Source: Lederbergia citri
Lineage (GTDB): Bacteria > Bacillota > Bacilli > Bacillales > Bacillaceae_C
Assembly (NCBI RefSeq): GCF_018343625.1
Contig: NZ_JAGYPG010000001.1
Coordinates: 726,342-790,341, forward strand
DNA: 64,000 bases
Direction of reading: 5' to 3'
How positions within the stretch are numbered: the stretch's first letter is position 1; each line of letters opens with the position of its first letter. The position numbers and the translations under genes were made by a program. Shown here one piece after another: positions 50,170 to 59,006 of the stretch. Below the pieces are notes generated by a model. The model was not told the DNA's origin, did no database searches, and saw nothing but the letters and a program-made list of their open reading frames with translations.

Positions 50170-51450
50170 TTACTTCATTTTGGTTTTATTCCATTTTCCA
50201 ACAGTATGAAATAGCTTTTCATTAGCCCATCCGTAACAATAATATAGCACATCGTCGGCTTCACTATTTTTTGCAGCTTCCAGTGCTTCAATTAAATGAT
50301 TTTCTTCAATATTCCACATTTGAATTCCACTAAATATATGCGTATTTGCTTCCGAAAGTGCACGCACCTTATCATTTTCATTTTTAACGAAGGAGATTGG
50401 GTAACCATTTTCTTTAAATGTTTCATACGATATGTTGTATTGTAAGTTAAAAAATGTAAGAAAAGCTTGGAAAGCTTTTTCCTGTTTAGCTGAAGTATCC
50501 GCAAAGTATTCTATAAACCCTTGTACATCTGCACCACCGCCAAGTTTATGATATGGAAAATGCTTTAATGTATTTGATACTTTTGTTAATCGGCTATAAT
50601 CTTGACCTAACAACCAGGCGTATGAAGGTGGCCACAAATCCAACCATAATTGAATGTGAGGATTTACCTTTTGGATTTCATTTAATAGTTTTTCAACAAA
50701 AGAAGAGACACTATCTTGCCTAAAATGAATCCATTTACTTATTATTTCTGATTGATGCAATATACTAACAGCAGATTGGAAGTCTTGGCTTTTTAATTGG
50801 GCAGCAACCATATTCATTGTATCAATCAGTTCGGAAACAATTATGCCAGATGTTTCCATCCTTTTTTTACAATGAGGACAGAAACAACTGAATAATCCTT
50901 TTGGATTTACTTCTTTCCCAGCCCAGTCAGGAAATCGTATTCTATCGATCAAATAATTCGTATATCCGTATTTTTCTGTTAACGCGATAATTAATTTAGA
51001 CCACATCGGGACAACATCAGGTCCGTTTGGACATAACCAATTCTCAGTGTAGTTTCCGCGAAAATCAATGACTCCATTATTAGCCAAATTTCCTTGAAAA
51101 TCTCCATTTAACAAATTCAGCCAAGGAATAATTTTGAAAGACGTATTTGATGAAGCCTCTTTTAACAATTGTATGGAGTCTTCGCCTTTTTGTACTCCAG
51201 AATCAACCTTTTGATATAGTTCTCCATAAATCATTTTTACATCTAGCGGTACATGCCATGTACCTTCTCCTTGAACAAATTCATGAACAGAATTATGAGG
51301 CAACATACCCCTTGGATAAGGGTTACGTTCAAAAATCGTATTCACTTGCGGAAAAATATAATGAATATCCCCCATTACATTTAATAGAGTAAAAATTTGA
51401 TCCGTACCTTCATCAATAATATCATGTGGATGGAGATGAATTCCGTTCAT
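50170..51450 (-). CDS. Putative TIM-barrel glycoside-hydrolase-like protein
   Basis: 426 residues, ATG at 51450 after AAAGGGGG. No signal peptide. The pattern suggests a barrel enzyme of the putative glycosidase (GHL) type: NLLNGDFQG, then WLCPNGPDVVPMWSKLI followed by YLIDRIRFPDW, a Cys-rich CFCPHCKKRME (zinc-like) loop, and IQLWLDLWPPSYAWLLGQDY, with acidic residues at strand ends as in GH enzymes. Neither the substrate nor the exact family can be given. It stands between msrAB and a gene remnant, 22 bases from msrAB, on the same strand. Confidence 0.6.
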   Translation of the reverse strand: MNGIHLHPHDIIDEGTDQIFTLLNVMGDIHYIFPQVNTIFERNPYPRGMLPHNSVHEFVQGEGTWHVPLDVKMIYGELYQKVDSGVQKGEDSIQLLKEASSNTSFKIIPWLNLLNGDFQGNLANNGVIDFRGNYTENWLCPNGPDVVPMWSKLIIALTEKYGYTNYLIDRIRFPDWAGKEVNPKGLFSCFCPHCKKRMETSGIIVSELIDTMNMVAAQLKSQDFQSAVSILHQSEIISKWIHFRQDSVSSFVEKLLNEIQKVNPHIQLWLDLWPPSYAWLLGQDYSRLTKVSNTLKHFPYHKLGGGADVQGFIEYFADTSAKQEKAFQAFLTFFNLQYNISYETFKENGYPISFVKNENDKVRALSEANTHIFSGIQMWNIEENHLIEALEAAKNSEADDVLYYCYGWANEKLFHTVGKWNKTKMK

Positions 51451-51507
51451 GCTATTAGTCCCCCTTTAGTTTAATATAAAAAGAAAACAAGTTTTCAATC
51501 CGTATTT

Positions 51508-51920
51508 CTATCGCTTTTGGCTCAAACTCTTTAAGAATATATATTCTTGATTTATATTGCTCAGCTGTTCTTCTGGTAATGATTTTACTATTTCTCGTAG
51601 CTTAGCTACGAATAAGGCATCGGTCAAAGTTGCTATATTGCTAGTATATCGTGTGCCTACTTCACTAAAAGGAGTATCATACAAGAAACGTAAAGAGGAA
51701 TGAAAGAAGCCTATCATCTCTGAATCACATTTAATAAGTTCTGGAATATCAATGAATCCTTTATTGTAAAGTCCACCCAAGTTATGCCTAATTTTTGCCT
51801 AGTCACTTCAGGTAAACACTTGCCAAGGTTTTGTATAATTGGGGTATCTTCCGCATAATACCAAGATGCATCAGGATGATAACCAATTTGATAAAGAGCA
51901 TCATTTGGATAGAAGTGATC
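51508..51920 (-). pseudogene. Remnant of an unknown gene, two frames
   Basis: From 51920 down, one frame reads DRDHFYPNDALYQIG, HPDASWYYAEDTP and RQKLGITW. Near 51785 the matching continuation lies in another frame (LGGLYNKGFIDIPELI) and runs to the stop at 51508. A stop (TAA) closes the upstream frame, so the N-terminal part is also lost. The last 90 codons alone have a TTG start without a good site. I do not recognise the family. It is best read as a decaying gene of at least 135 codons with a frameshift near 51785. Confidence 0.55.
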
Positions 51921-52043
51921 TCTATCTTGTTATAAACATTACCAATCCCCCTTTTTTTAATAAAGCGCTTCCATTTTCCTATAAAGTAAGATAAATTAAG
52001 TAATTTTGGTTGTGTGACTTATTCATATTTAAATATAAAGAAG

Positions 52044-52076
52044 AGAAAAAAGCAATTTGCCATTAAGACAAATTGC
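52044..52076 (-). terminator. Terminator of murB
   Basis: GCAATTTG (52052-52059) pairs with CAAATTGC (52069-52076). On the minus strand it is followed by TTTTTTC. It adjoins the murB stop. Confidence 0.85.
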
Positions 52077-52077
52077 C

Positions 52078-53001
52078 TTATCCTTCAGGATTCTTCCCTA
52101 TTATTTTTACTTCTGTTTCAAGATCAATTCCAAACTTTTCTTTTACCGTTTTTTGAACATGTTCTATTAACTGAATATAATCAGTCGATGTAGCATTGTC
52201 CACATTGACAATAAATCCGGCATGTTTTGTAGAAACTTCGGCTCCTCCAATTCTCGTTCCTTGGAGACCACTTTCTTGAATTAGTTTTCCAGCAAAATTA
52301 CCCGGTGGTCGCTTAAATACACTTCCACAAGAAGGGTATTCTAACGGCTGTTTTGACTCACGAAGAAATGTATTTTCGTCCATTTTCCCTTTAATTAATG
52401 TAGGATCTGCTTTCCTTAACGAGAAGACAGCTTCTACTATTATCAGATGTTCATTGGCAAAAACACTACTCCTATAGCCAAATTGAAATTCACCAGTTTT
52501 TAAGGTACGAAACTCCCCTGATTGAGTAAGGACGGTTGCACTTGTTAATACCTCTGAAATTTCTCCGCCATAGGCACCTGCATTCATAATCAATGCACCA
52601 CCAACCGTTCCAGGAATTCCACAGGCGAACTCCAATCCAGATAATTGATGCTGCAAAGCTATTCTTGAAACATCAATAATATTTGCTCCGCTTCCTACTG
52701 TTATGGTTTCATTTATCACTGATACTTTATTTAATTGGTCAAGGCTTACGACAATTCCTCGTATTCCCGCATCTCTAATAATAACATTGGTACCTTTCCC
52801 CAATACCGTCAACGGGATATCGTGTGCAAATGCATATTTTACAATTTTTTGCAGACCATTTACATCAAATGGCTTAATAAAAACATCGCCAATCCCGCCT
52901 GTTTTAATAAATGTATGTTTTGATAATGGTTCCGTTATCGCTAATTCCGCATCAGGGACCATTTGTTGTAAATCTTTAAAAATCATTAAAATTTCTTTCA
53001 T
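52078..53001 (-). CDS. murB: UDP-N-acetylenolpyruvoylglucosamine reductase MurB
   Basis: 307 residues, ATG at 53001 after AGGCAGAAT. It reduces UDP-GlcNAc-enolpyruvate to UDP-MurNAc with NADPH and FAD, the second step of peptidoglycan synthesis. FAD-site signatures are TFIKTGGIGDVF and VLGKGTNVIIRD, then GIPGTVGGALIMNAGAYG, and the catalytic Ser segment is YPSCGSVFKRP (Ser in CGS). The YPSCGSVFKRP wording, as I recall it, is that of the streptococcal and MurB2 type; the B. subtilis housekeeping MurB has NSPCAGSIFRNP. It is far from division and cell-wall genes, so it may be an extra copy. It lies alone, between the remnant and argS. Confidence 0.9.
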   Translation of the reverse strand: MKEILMIFKDLQQMVPDAELAITEPLSKHTFIKTGGIGDVFIKPFDVNGLQKIVKYAFAHDIPLTVLGKGTNVIIRDAGIRGIVVSLDQLNKVSVINETITVGSGANIIDVSRIALQHQLSGLEFACGIPGTVGGALIMNAGAYGGEISEVLTSATVLTQSGEFRTLKTGEFQFGYRSSVFANEHLIIVEAVFSLRKADPTLIKGKMDENTFLRESKQPLEYPSCGSVFKRPPGNFAGKLIQESGLQGTRIGGAEVSTKHAGFIVNVDNATSTDYIQLIEHVQKTVKEKFGIDLETEVKIIGKNPEG

Positions 53002-53151
53002 TTTATTCTGCCTCTTAATTTATTTTAAGTATATATAGATATTAAATTAATAATGAATCATAAGCAACGCTCTTTCAAGATTTCCTAATAAGCACACAAT
53101 TCGTACCATTTATCATATTCATTTATTTATATTATGTTTCTAACCCATTCA

Positions 53152-54843
53152 TTACATTTCTTCAGGTGCCTTTAACCCTAATAATCTTAAACCTTCTTTT
53201 AATATAATTGTTGTAGATTTAACAAGTGCTAGTCGACTTTCTATACCAGCTTCATTTGATAAAATCTTAACATGGCTATAATATTTATTAAATTCTTTTG
53301 ATATATCAAGCAAGTATTTTGCAATAATGGATGGTTCAAAATATTCGAAGCTCTTTTCGATCACGGCAGGAAACTGCATTAAAAGCTTCACGATTGGCCA
53401 GGAATAATCATCATTTAATCCTATTGGATCAGTGTTAAGACTGTTAAAGTTCGCTTTTCTTAAAATTGAGCAAGCTCTCGCATGAGTATATTGTACATAA
53501 GGTCCGGTCGTCCCTTCGAATTTTAACATATCTTCAAGGGAAAATTCGATATTGTTTTGTCTTTCATTTTTTAAGTCGTGAAAAATAATAGCTCCAACAC
53601 CCACTATATTGGCCACTTCTTCTTTTTTTAAAAGGTTCGGATTTTTTTCTTCAATATTCTTTTTAGCCATTTGAATTGCTTCAATGATGACTTCTTCCAA
53701 TAACACAACTTTTCCTTTTCTTGTCGACATCTTTTTGCCATCTTTTAAAATAAACCCGAATGGAATATGGATCATTTCCTTTGCCCAGGAATATCCCATT
53801 TTTTCAAGGACTAGAAATATTTGTTTAAAATGAAGGCTTTGTTCCTGCCCAACTACATACAATGCTTTTTCAAATTGATACGTTTCCTTTCTGTATAAGG
53901 CCGCAGTTAAATCTCTTGTTGCATAAAGTGATGCTCCATCTTTTTTCATAATTAAGCATGGAGGAAAGTCAAATTCCTTTAATTCAACAACTTGAGCACC
54001 TTCAGATGGCGTTAGTAAACCCTTATTACTTATCAATTGTATCGTTTTATCCATTTTATTGTTGTAAAAAGCTTCTCCGTGATAAGAATCAAAGTGAACA
54101 CCTAACAAAGAATAGATCTTCGTAAATTCATGCAAAGATTCATCTCTAAACCATTTCCAAAGGTTTTGCGCTTCAATATCCCCCTCCTCTAATCGTTTAA
54201 ACCACATTCTTGCTTCATCTTCCAAACTTGGATCAGTTTCTGCCTTTTCATGAAATTTTACGTAAAGGCTTAATAATTCTTTTATGGGCTCATTTTTTAC
54301 CTTTTCTTCATGACCCCAATGATTATAAGCAACAATTAGTTTACCAAACTGTGTTCCCCAATCCCCTAAATGGTTGATTCTAACAGCTTTATAGCCACAT
54401 TTTTCAGCTATGAGTGCAAGAGCATTTCCGATTACAGTTGATCTTAGATGCCCCATTGAAAATGGTTTAGCTATATTAGGAGATGAAAAATCAATCGTGA
54501 TAGTCTTCCCTTTCCCTGTATCAAGCGATCCATAATCATTTCCTACTTGTAAAAGTGATTGTAAAATCATCTGACTGGCTAGATTTTTATTAAGAAAGCA
54601 ATTTACATACGGTCCATTTGCTTCTACTTTTTCAAAAAAAGGATGATTAATTTTGCTTGCTACTTCATGGGCTATTTTTGCAGGGGCATTTCTTAATTGC
54701 TTGGCTAGTGTAAAGCATGGAAATGCTAAATCACCTTGATCTTCGAACTTCGGTTTTTCAATTAACTGTATGACATCATCTAATGTTAATGCTTCATTTA
54801 AGGAAGCCGTTATTTGTTCGGCATATGTTTTTATAAAATCCAT
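53152..54843 (-). CDS. argS: Arginyl-tRNA synthetase, streptococcal-like type
   Basis: 563 residues from ATG 54843, which has TTGGAGG upstream; the frame extends to 54858. It is class I: the HIGH equivalent is SMGH at residues 129-132 in SSPNIAKPFSMGHLRS and the KMSKS equivalent is KMSTR at 371-375 in GKKMSTRKGK. The N-terminal Add-1 domain, which recognises tRNA-Arg, spans about residues 1-110, and the C-terminal DALR helical domain ends LRLLGLKAPEEM. The end (AP-EEM) and the SPNIAKPFS pattern recall streptococcal ArgS rather than B. subtilis ArgS. A T-box leader with a CGC specifier precedes it, which is unusual to see on argS. Monocistronic. Confidence 0.93.
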   Translation of the reverse strand: MDFIKTYAEQITASLNEALTLDDVIQLIEKPKFEDQGDLAFPCFTLAKQLRNAPAKIAHEVASKINHPFFEKVEANGPYVNCFLNKNLASQMILQSLLQVGNDYGSLDTGKGKTITIDFSSPNIAKPFSMGHLRSTVIGNALALIAEKCGYKAVRINHLGDWGTQFGKLIVAYNHWGHEEKVKNEPIKELLSLYVKFHEKAETDPSLEDEARMWFKRLEEGDIEAQNLWKWFRDESLHEFTKIYSLLGVHFDSYHGEAFYNNKMDKTIQLISNKGLLTPSEGAQVVELKEFDFPPCLIMKKDGASLYATRDLTAALYRKETYQFEKALYVVGQEQSLHFKQIFLVLEKMGYSWAKEMIHIPFGFILKDGKKMSTRKGKVVLLEEVIIEAIQMAKKNIEEKNPNLLKKEEVANIVGVGAIIFHDLKNERQNNIEFSLEDMLKFEGTTGPYVQYTHARACSILRKANFNSLNTDPIGLNDDYSWPIVKLLMQFPAVIEKSFEYFEPSIIAKYLLDISKEFNKYYSHVKILSNEAGIESRLALVKSTTIILKEGLRLLGLKAPEEM

Positions 54844-54868
54844 TCTACATACCTCCAATTGTGATAAT

Positions 54869-55090
54869 AAAAAAAATCTCGCCTCAAATTAGAGACGAGA
54901 TTACCCGCGGTACCACTCTTATTGTTCATATGAACCTTCTTGAATTGATAACGGGGTCCTCCCCGATATTACCCTACTCATTGTTTCAGGTATATTTCTC
55001 AAAAGTGCGCTTCATTATGATTCTTCTATTAGGCTCCCACCATCCCTAACTCGCTTCAGAAATGATCATAAATACTCTCTTTATCACCGA
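54869..55090 (-). promoter_or_regulatory. T-box leader (Arg) of argS, with terminator
   Basis: On the minus strand: T-box AGAGTGGTACCGCGG, with UGGU at 54915-54912; specifier CGC at 55009-55007 in GAAGCGCAC, read in the same GAAG-codon frame as the Met specifier upstream of metG; a stem II/III segment with GGGGAGGACCCCG; then terminator AATCTCGTCTC/GAGGCGAGATT followed by TTTTTTT. All parts are in canonical order. Confidence 0.88.
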
Positions 55091-55149
55091 AATCACATTA
55101 TTTATTTTTGCAAGTATAGAAGAAAATCAATAATAAATCAAGCACTGAA

Positions 55150-55989
55150 TTATCGACGAAGCCTTAGCTTTTGATTTTTACTTTTTAAAATAGGCAATTG
55201 TCGTTCTTGAAAGGCTTGGAAATTTGTTAATTGCGTAGTTACGACAGTGATGTTATTTTCCTCCAACATATTTTTTTCAAGAGGATCTATTTTTTTGTCT
55301 GTAATAACGACATCCACTTCTTGGATTGGATAAATTTGTGAAAACGACCTTTTACCGAATTTACTTGAATCTGCCATTAAATAAACTAATTCAGATCTCA
55401 TCATCATCTGTTTTTTTATCAGTGCCTGAAGTTCATTGGAATCGCTAAGACCATCCTCAAAATGAACACCTGTACACGATATAAAAGCTTTATCTACATG
55501 GTAGTTTGATATGGATTGTTCAGCTAAAGGTCCTACAAAAGATAATGATCTCGAAAGAAGTTTTCCCCCTGTGGAGATAACTTCGATTTTTTCTTTTTTG
55601 CTTAGCTCCATAACGACTTTTATCGAGTTGGTTACTACAGTAAGTGGAATGTTTGGCAATTCTTTTGCCATGTACCATGCCGTGGTGCTTGCATCTAAAA
55701 TAATTCTGTCACCATTATTTACTTGATCTGCAGCTTCCTTTGCGATCGCTTTCTTTTCAGGAACATTTGTAATAACCCTTTCTGAAAAATGAATTTCGGA
55801 ATTGGATTCTTGTATACTAACGGCTCCCCCGTGACTTCTTTGAAGCTTCCCTTCACTTTCTAATTTTTCAAGATCACGACGAATCGTTTCTTCCGTTACC
55901 GAAAAAATTTCACTTAATTCGGAAACACGAATGCTTAAACGATTATTAACGATTTCTATAATTTTTTTATGTCTTTCTGCTACGAGCAA
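55150..55989 (-). CDS. rhaR: DeoR-family transcriptional regulator, RhaR-like
   Basis: 279 residues, starting at TTG 55989 with AGGGGCG upstream. The N-terminal winged helix has the DeoR signature RHKKIIEIVNNRLSIRVSEL...VTEETIRRDLEKLES. The C-terminal DeoRC sensor domain follows with DASTTAWYMAKEL and TGGKLLS (sugar-phosphate site) and FISCTGV. DeoR proteins are repressors that respond to phosphorylated sugars. Position as last gene of the rhamnose operon, and its B. subtilis counterpart YulB/RhaR in the same role, make it the rhamnose regulator. It probably also controls its own unit, since AAACAAA-like repeats lie just upstream (56006-56030). Confidence 0.85.
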   Translation of the reverse strand: MLVAERHKKIIEIVNNRLSIRVSELSEIFSVTEETIRRDLEKLESEGKLQRSHGGAVSIQESNSEIHFSERVITNVPEKKAIAKEAADQVNNGDRIILDASTTAWYMAKELPNIPLTVVTNSIKVVMELSKKEKIEVISTGGKLLSRSLSFVGPLAEQSISNYHVDKAFISCTGVHFEDGLSDSNELQALIKKQMMMRSELVYLMADSSKFGKRSFSQIYPIQEVDVVITDKKIDPLEKNMLEENNITVVTTQLTNFQAFQERQLPILKSKNQKLRLRR

Positions 55990-56005
55990 GGTAAACGCCC
56001 CTGAC

Positions 56006-56030
56006 TTTTGTTTCTTTTTGTTTATTTGTG
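56006..56030. promoter_or_regulatory. AAACAAA-type direct repeats ahead of rhaR
   Basis: On the minus strand the 25 bases upstream of rhaR read AAATAAACAAAAAGAAACAAAA. Two AAACAAA-like boxes are about 11 bases apart. The same box occurs three times in front of rhaEW (61095-61165). DeoR-family regulators bind tandem boxes, so these are candidate RhaR sites. Confidence 0.45.
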
Positions 56031-56087
56031 ATAATAAAATTATAACACAGATTTATCAGTACGACTATTGTGCCATGACAATAGGAT

Positions 56088-57338
56088 TTAACGTTTTGAT
56101 AAAATTTTCTCCTCGTATGCCTTTACTTCATTTAACCATGCTTCCTTTACTGGAACATCCATTATTTTACAATAATAGTCCCAAATAGCTCCGAATGGGT
56201 AAGTTTTAAATTCTTCGATTAATGCTAGTCTTTCAGTATAATTGCCCTCATCTTGTAGCTGTCTCATATATTCATTTGGTGTAAGTAATGCATAAAGTAA
56301 TGCTTTTATCATATTTCTGGTACCAATTGTCCATGCAGCTACTCGATTGATGCTCGCATCGAAAAAGTCCAGTCCGATCATAACCTTATCAAGTGCATCA
56401 TTTCTCACTATTTCGAGAGCGATTTCACGAAGCTCATCATCCAATACGACAACATGATCACTATCCCATCTGACAGGTCGAGAAACATGCAGGGCTAATT
56501 TGTCGCTAAATAGCAACATCGACGAAATCTTATTGGATACTGTTTCAGTTGGATGGAAATGACCAGTATCCAATAAACATAGCTTATTATTTTTTAACGC
56601 ATATCCAAGATAAAATTCATGTGACCCAACGACAAATGCTTCTGATCCAATTCCAAATAACTTACTTTCGACTGCGTCTATATTATGTGATTCATCCACA
56701 TCTTCAGCAAAAATTTGATCAAGGGAATCCTTAAGTCTTGTTCTCGGTGTTAGACGGTCACTCGGCATATCTTTATATCCATCAGGAATCCAAATATTTG
56801 TTAGACATGGAGAACCAAGTTCCTTTCCAAAATATTCACCAATTTTTCTACTGGCAATACAATGTTCAATCCAAAATTGACGAATCTCCTCATCAGGATG
56901 TGATAATGTAAGTCCATCTTCAGCCTTTTCATGAGAAAATAAAGTCGGATTAAAGTCTAATCCAAGTCCTCTCTCTTTTGCCCAAGTTACCCAGTTTTCA
57001 AAATGCTTTGGTTCAATTTCATTTCGATCGACGACAACTCCATCCGTCTCAGCGTATATGGCGTGTAAATTTACCCGATGTTTTCCAGGAATAAGAGAAA
57101 GAGCTTTTTCCAAATCCATTCTAAGCTCCTCAGGATTTGTAGCTTTACCTGGATAGTTTCCAGTTACATCAATACCACCAGACAATTCTCTTTGATTTAC
57201 TTCAAACCCTGAAATATCATCTCCTTGCCAGCAATGGATGGATATAGGAACGTTCTGAAGTTTTTCTAACGCATCGTCAACATCAATACCCCATTTTTCA
57301 TACGCTTTTTTGGCCATTACGTAATTTTCTCGGATCAT
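56088..57338 (-). CDS. rhaA: L-rhamnose isomerase RhaA
   Basis: 416 residues, ATG at 57338, the usual length of RhaA. It converts L-rhamnose to L-rhamnulose in the cytoplasm, with a metal-bound TIM barrel. Signatures in order: the N-terminal [18 protein letters not shown], the His/Glu/Asp ligand segments [37 protein letters not shown] and [17 protein letters not shown], and [14 protein letters not shown]. All metal-binding motifs are present. It is the third gene of the rhamnose operon, with 158 bases between it and rhaB that contain a palindrome (57383) and short direct repeats. Confidence 0.95.
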   Translation of the reverse strand: MIRENYVMAKKAYEKWGIDVDDALEKLQNVPISIHCWQGDDISGFEVNQRELSGGIDVTGNYPGKATNPEELRMDLEKALSLIPGKHRVNLHAIYAETDGVVVDRNEIEPKHFENWVTWAKERGLGLDFNPTLFSHEKAEDGLTLSHPDEEIRQFWIEHCIASRKIGEYFGKELGSPCLTNIWIPDGYKDMPSDRLTPRTRLKDSLDQIFAEDVDESHNIDAVESKLFGIGSEAFVVGSHEFYLGYALKNNKLCLLDTGHFHPTETVSNKISSMLLFSDKLALHVSRPVRWDSDHVVVLDDELREIALEIVRNDALDKVMIGLDFFDASINRVAAWTIGTRNMIKALLYALLTPNEYMRQLQDEGNYTERLALIEEFKTYPFGAIWDYYCKIMDVPVKEAWLNEVKAYEEKILSKR

Positions 57339-57382
57339 TTACTGGTTCTCCTCTCATAAAGATTAATGATTTTTTATGAAGG

Positions 57383-57450
57383 TCACGATTCGTGATTCGT
57401 CCTGCCTTTCCCAATGTATTTTTTTCTGATTACAGCCACATTACAGCCAC
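57383..57450. promoter_or_regulatory. Operator-like repeats in the rhaB-rhaA gap
   Basis: TCACGA-T-TCGTGA is a 13-base perfect palindrome (57383-57395), overlapping a tandem direct repeat GATTCGT (57387-57400). A second direct repeat ATTACAGCCAC lies at 57429-57439 and 57440-57450. They may be a secondary control point or an mRNA element; there is no match to known boxes. Confidence 0.4.
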
Positions 57451-57496
57451 GATGAACAATCAACGTACCCTCATCCATGCTATTTTTAGAATTATG

Positions 57497-58981
57497 TTAC
57501 GTTAATTTCTTTAATGCTCCAGTATCTTTCTTATTTTTCTTAGAAACAATTGCTTTAAAGTCTTCAATTACCTCTTGATTGTTTAACGAGCTTGGTTCAT
57601 ATTTTTTAATATCAAAAGACTCACTTACAAGTAATCTTCCTGCTTGTAAACTATTGATTTTATCAGTAGAAATAAGTTGCATTACCAAATTTCCTATAGC
57701 AGTCGCTTCGATGGGTCCACTGTAAATGATCTTTTTACTTAAATCTGCTGTCAGTTGGTTTAAAAATTCATTTCGCGAACCACCTCCCACAACATGGAGA
57801 TGTTCTATTTTTTTCCCAACTATTAGCTCTAACTCCTCGATTGCAACCGCATACATTATCGCTAAATTGTAAAACACTGCCGCAGCTAATTCCCCTGGTG
57901 TTATTGGAGTAGATTGATTAGTTTCTGAACAATATGACTGGATTTCATCAATCATATTTTCTGGATTTAAAAATCGCTGATCATCAAAATTAATAAATTG
58001 ACTATATGGTTTTACTTGCTTTGCTTCTTCGATTAGCTGCTCAAAAGTAACTTCCTCTTGTAGCTTCCGCTGGACTTCCTGCAAAATCCACAACCCCATA
58101 ATGTTTTTCAAAAAACGGTAGGTTCCGAAAGCTCCCCATTCATTCGTGTAATTTTCTTTAAAGGAAGTTTCGTTGATGACAGGTGAATCGAGCTCCATTC
58201 CGAGAAGAGACCATGTGCCGCTGCTTAAATAAGCCCAATTTTCTCCTTCTCCAGGTGTTCCAATAATGGCAGAAGCAGTATCATGAGATGCTATATTAAT
58301 GATGGTGCAGTTCGGTAAATCGTAGTCAGGAAACCATTCTTGTCGCAATGTGCCTAGAATATTCCCAGGTTCAACAAGTTCTCCAAATTGCTCTGTTTTT
58401 ATGGATATTGCTTCAAGTAATTCGGGATCGAATGTTCTTTTTTTAACATTCATCAATTGGGTTGTAGAAGTATTGGTCGTCTCTGCAGCAGCGATACCAG
58501 TTAACCTAAAGCCTAAATAATCAGGAATCATTAATATTTTTTCTGTCTCATTCAATAAATCTTTATTCTCTTCAAATAACTGATAAATGGTATTGAATGG
58601 TAGAAATTGTATCCCTGTTTTTTCATATATTTTTTCTTTTGAAATGATCTTAGTAAATTTTTCAATTGAATAATCTGTACGATGGTCTCGATAGGAAACA
58701 ACTTCATTCAGTCGTTTCCCATCTTTGCCTACCAAAGCGTAATCTACCGCCCATGTATCAATTCCCACTGTGCAATCTTCATATCCCATCGATTTTACGA
58801 TTGACAATCCTTTTAAAATTTCCGCTAATAGATGATCAATTTCCCAAACATAAGTAAAGTTTTTATTTTTAAAACCATTTGGAAATCTATGAATCTCTTT
58901 AATGTTGAGTTTTCCATTTTCTACTTTACCAGCAACCAAACGTCCGCTAGACGCGCCAATGTCTATCGCAATATGGAGCAT
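57497..58981 (-). CDS. rhaB: L-rhamnulokinase RhaB
   Basis: 494 residues from ATG 58981, which has GGAGGTG upstream; the frame extends to 59041 and overlaps rhaEW without need. It is a FGGY-family sugar kinase that phosphorylates L-rhamnulose at C1 with ATP. The N-terminal phosphate-1 loop is AIDIGASSGR. Then IDTWAVDYAL with the FGGY Asp, an ATP-site WAYLSSGTWSLLG and the adenosine segment HVVGGGSRNEFLNQ. Normal length. It lies 25 bases after the rhaEW stop and 158 bases before rhaA. Confidence 0.93.
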   Translation of the reverse strand: MLHIAIDIGASSGRLVAGKVENGKLNIKEIHRFPNGFKNKNFTYVWEIDHLLAEILKGLSIVKSMGYEDCTVGIDTWAVDYALVGKDGKRLNEVVSYRDHRTDYSIEKFTKIISKEKIYEKTGIQFLPFNTIYQLFEENKDLLNETEKILMIPDYLGFRLTGIAAAETTNTSTTQLMNVKKRTFDPELLEAISIKTEQFGELVEPGNILGTLRQEWFPDYDLPNCTIINIASHDTASAIIGTPGEGENWAYLSSGTWSLLGMELDSPVINETSFKENYTNEWGAFGTYRFLKNIMGLWILQEVQRKLQEEVTFEQLIEEAKQVKPYSQFINFDDQRFLNPENMIDEIQSYCSETNQSTPITPGELAAAVFYNLAIMYAVAIEELELIVGKKIEHLHVVGGGSRNEFLNQLTADLSKKIIYSGPIEATAIGNLVMQLISTDKINSLQAGRLLVSESFDIKKYEPSSLNNQEVIEDFKAIVSKKNKKDTGALKKLT

Positions 58982-59006
58982 TTTTTCACCTCCAAATTTA
59001 ATATTT

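Noticed and set aside
56065..56084. Hairpin CTATTGT-N6-ACAATAG just after rhaA as a terminator
   Set aside because: The stem is short and there is no T run in either direction, and rhaR continues on the same strand, so I did not call a terminator.
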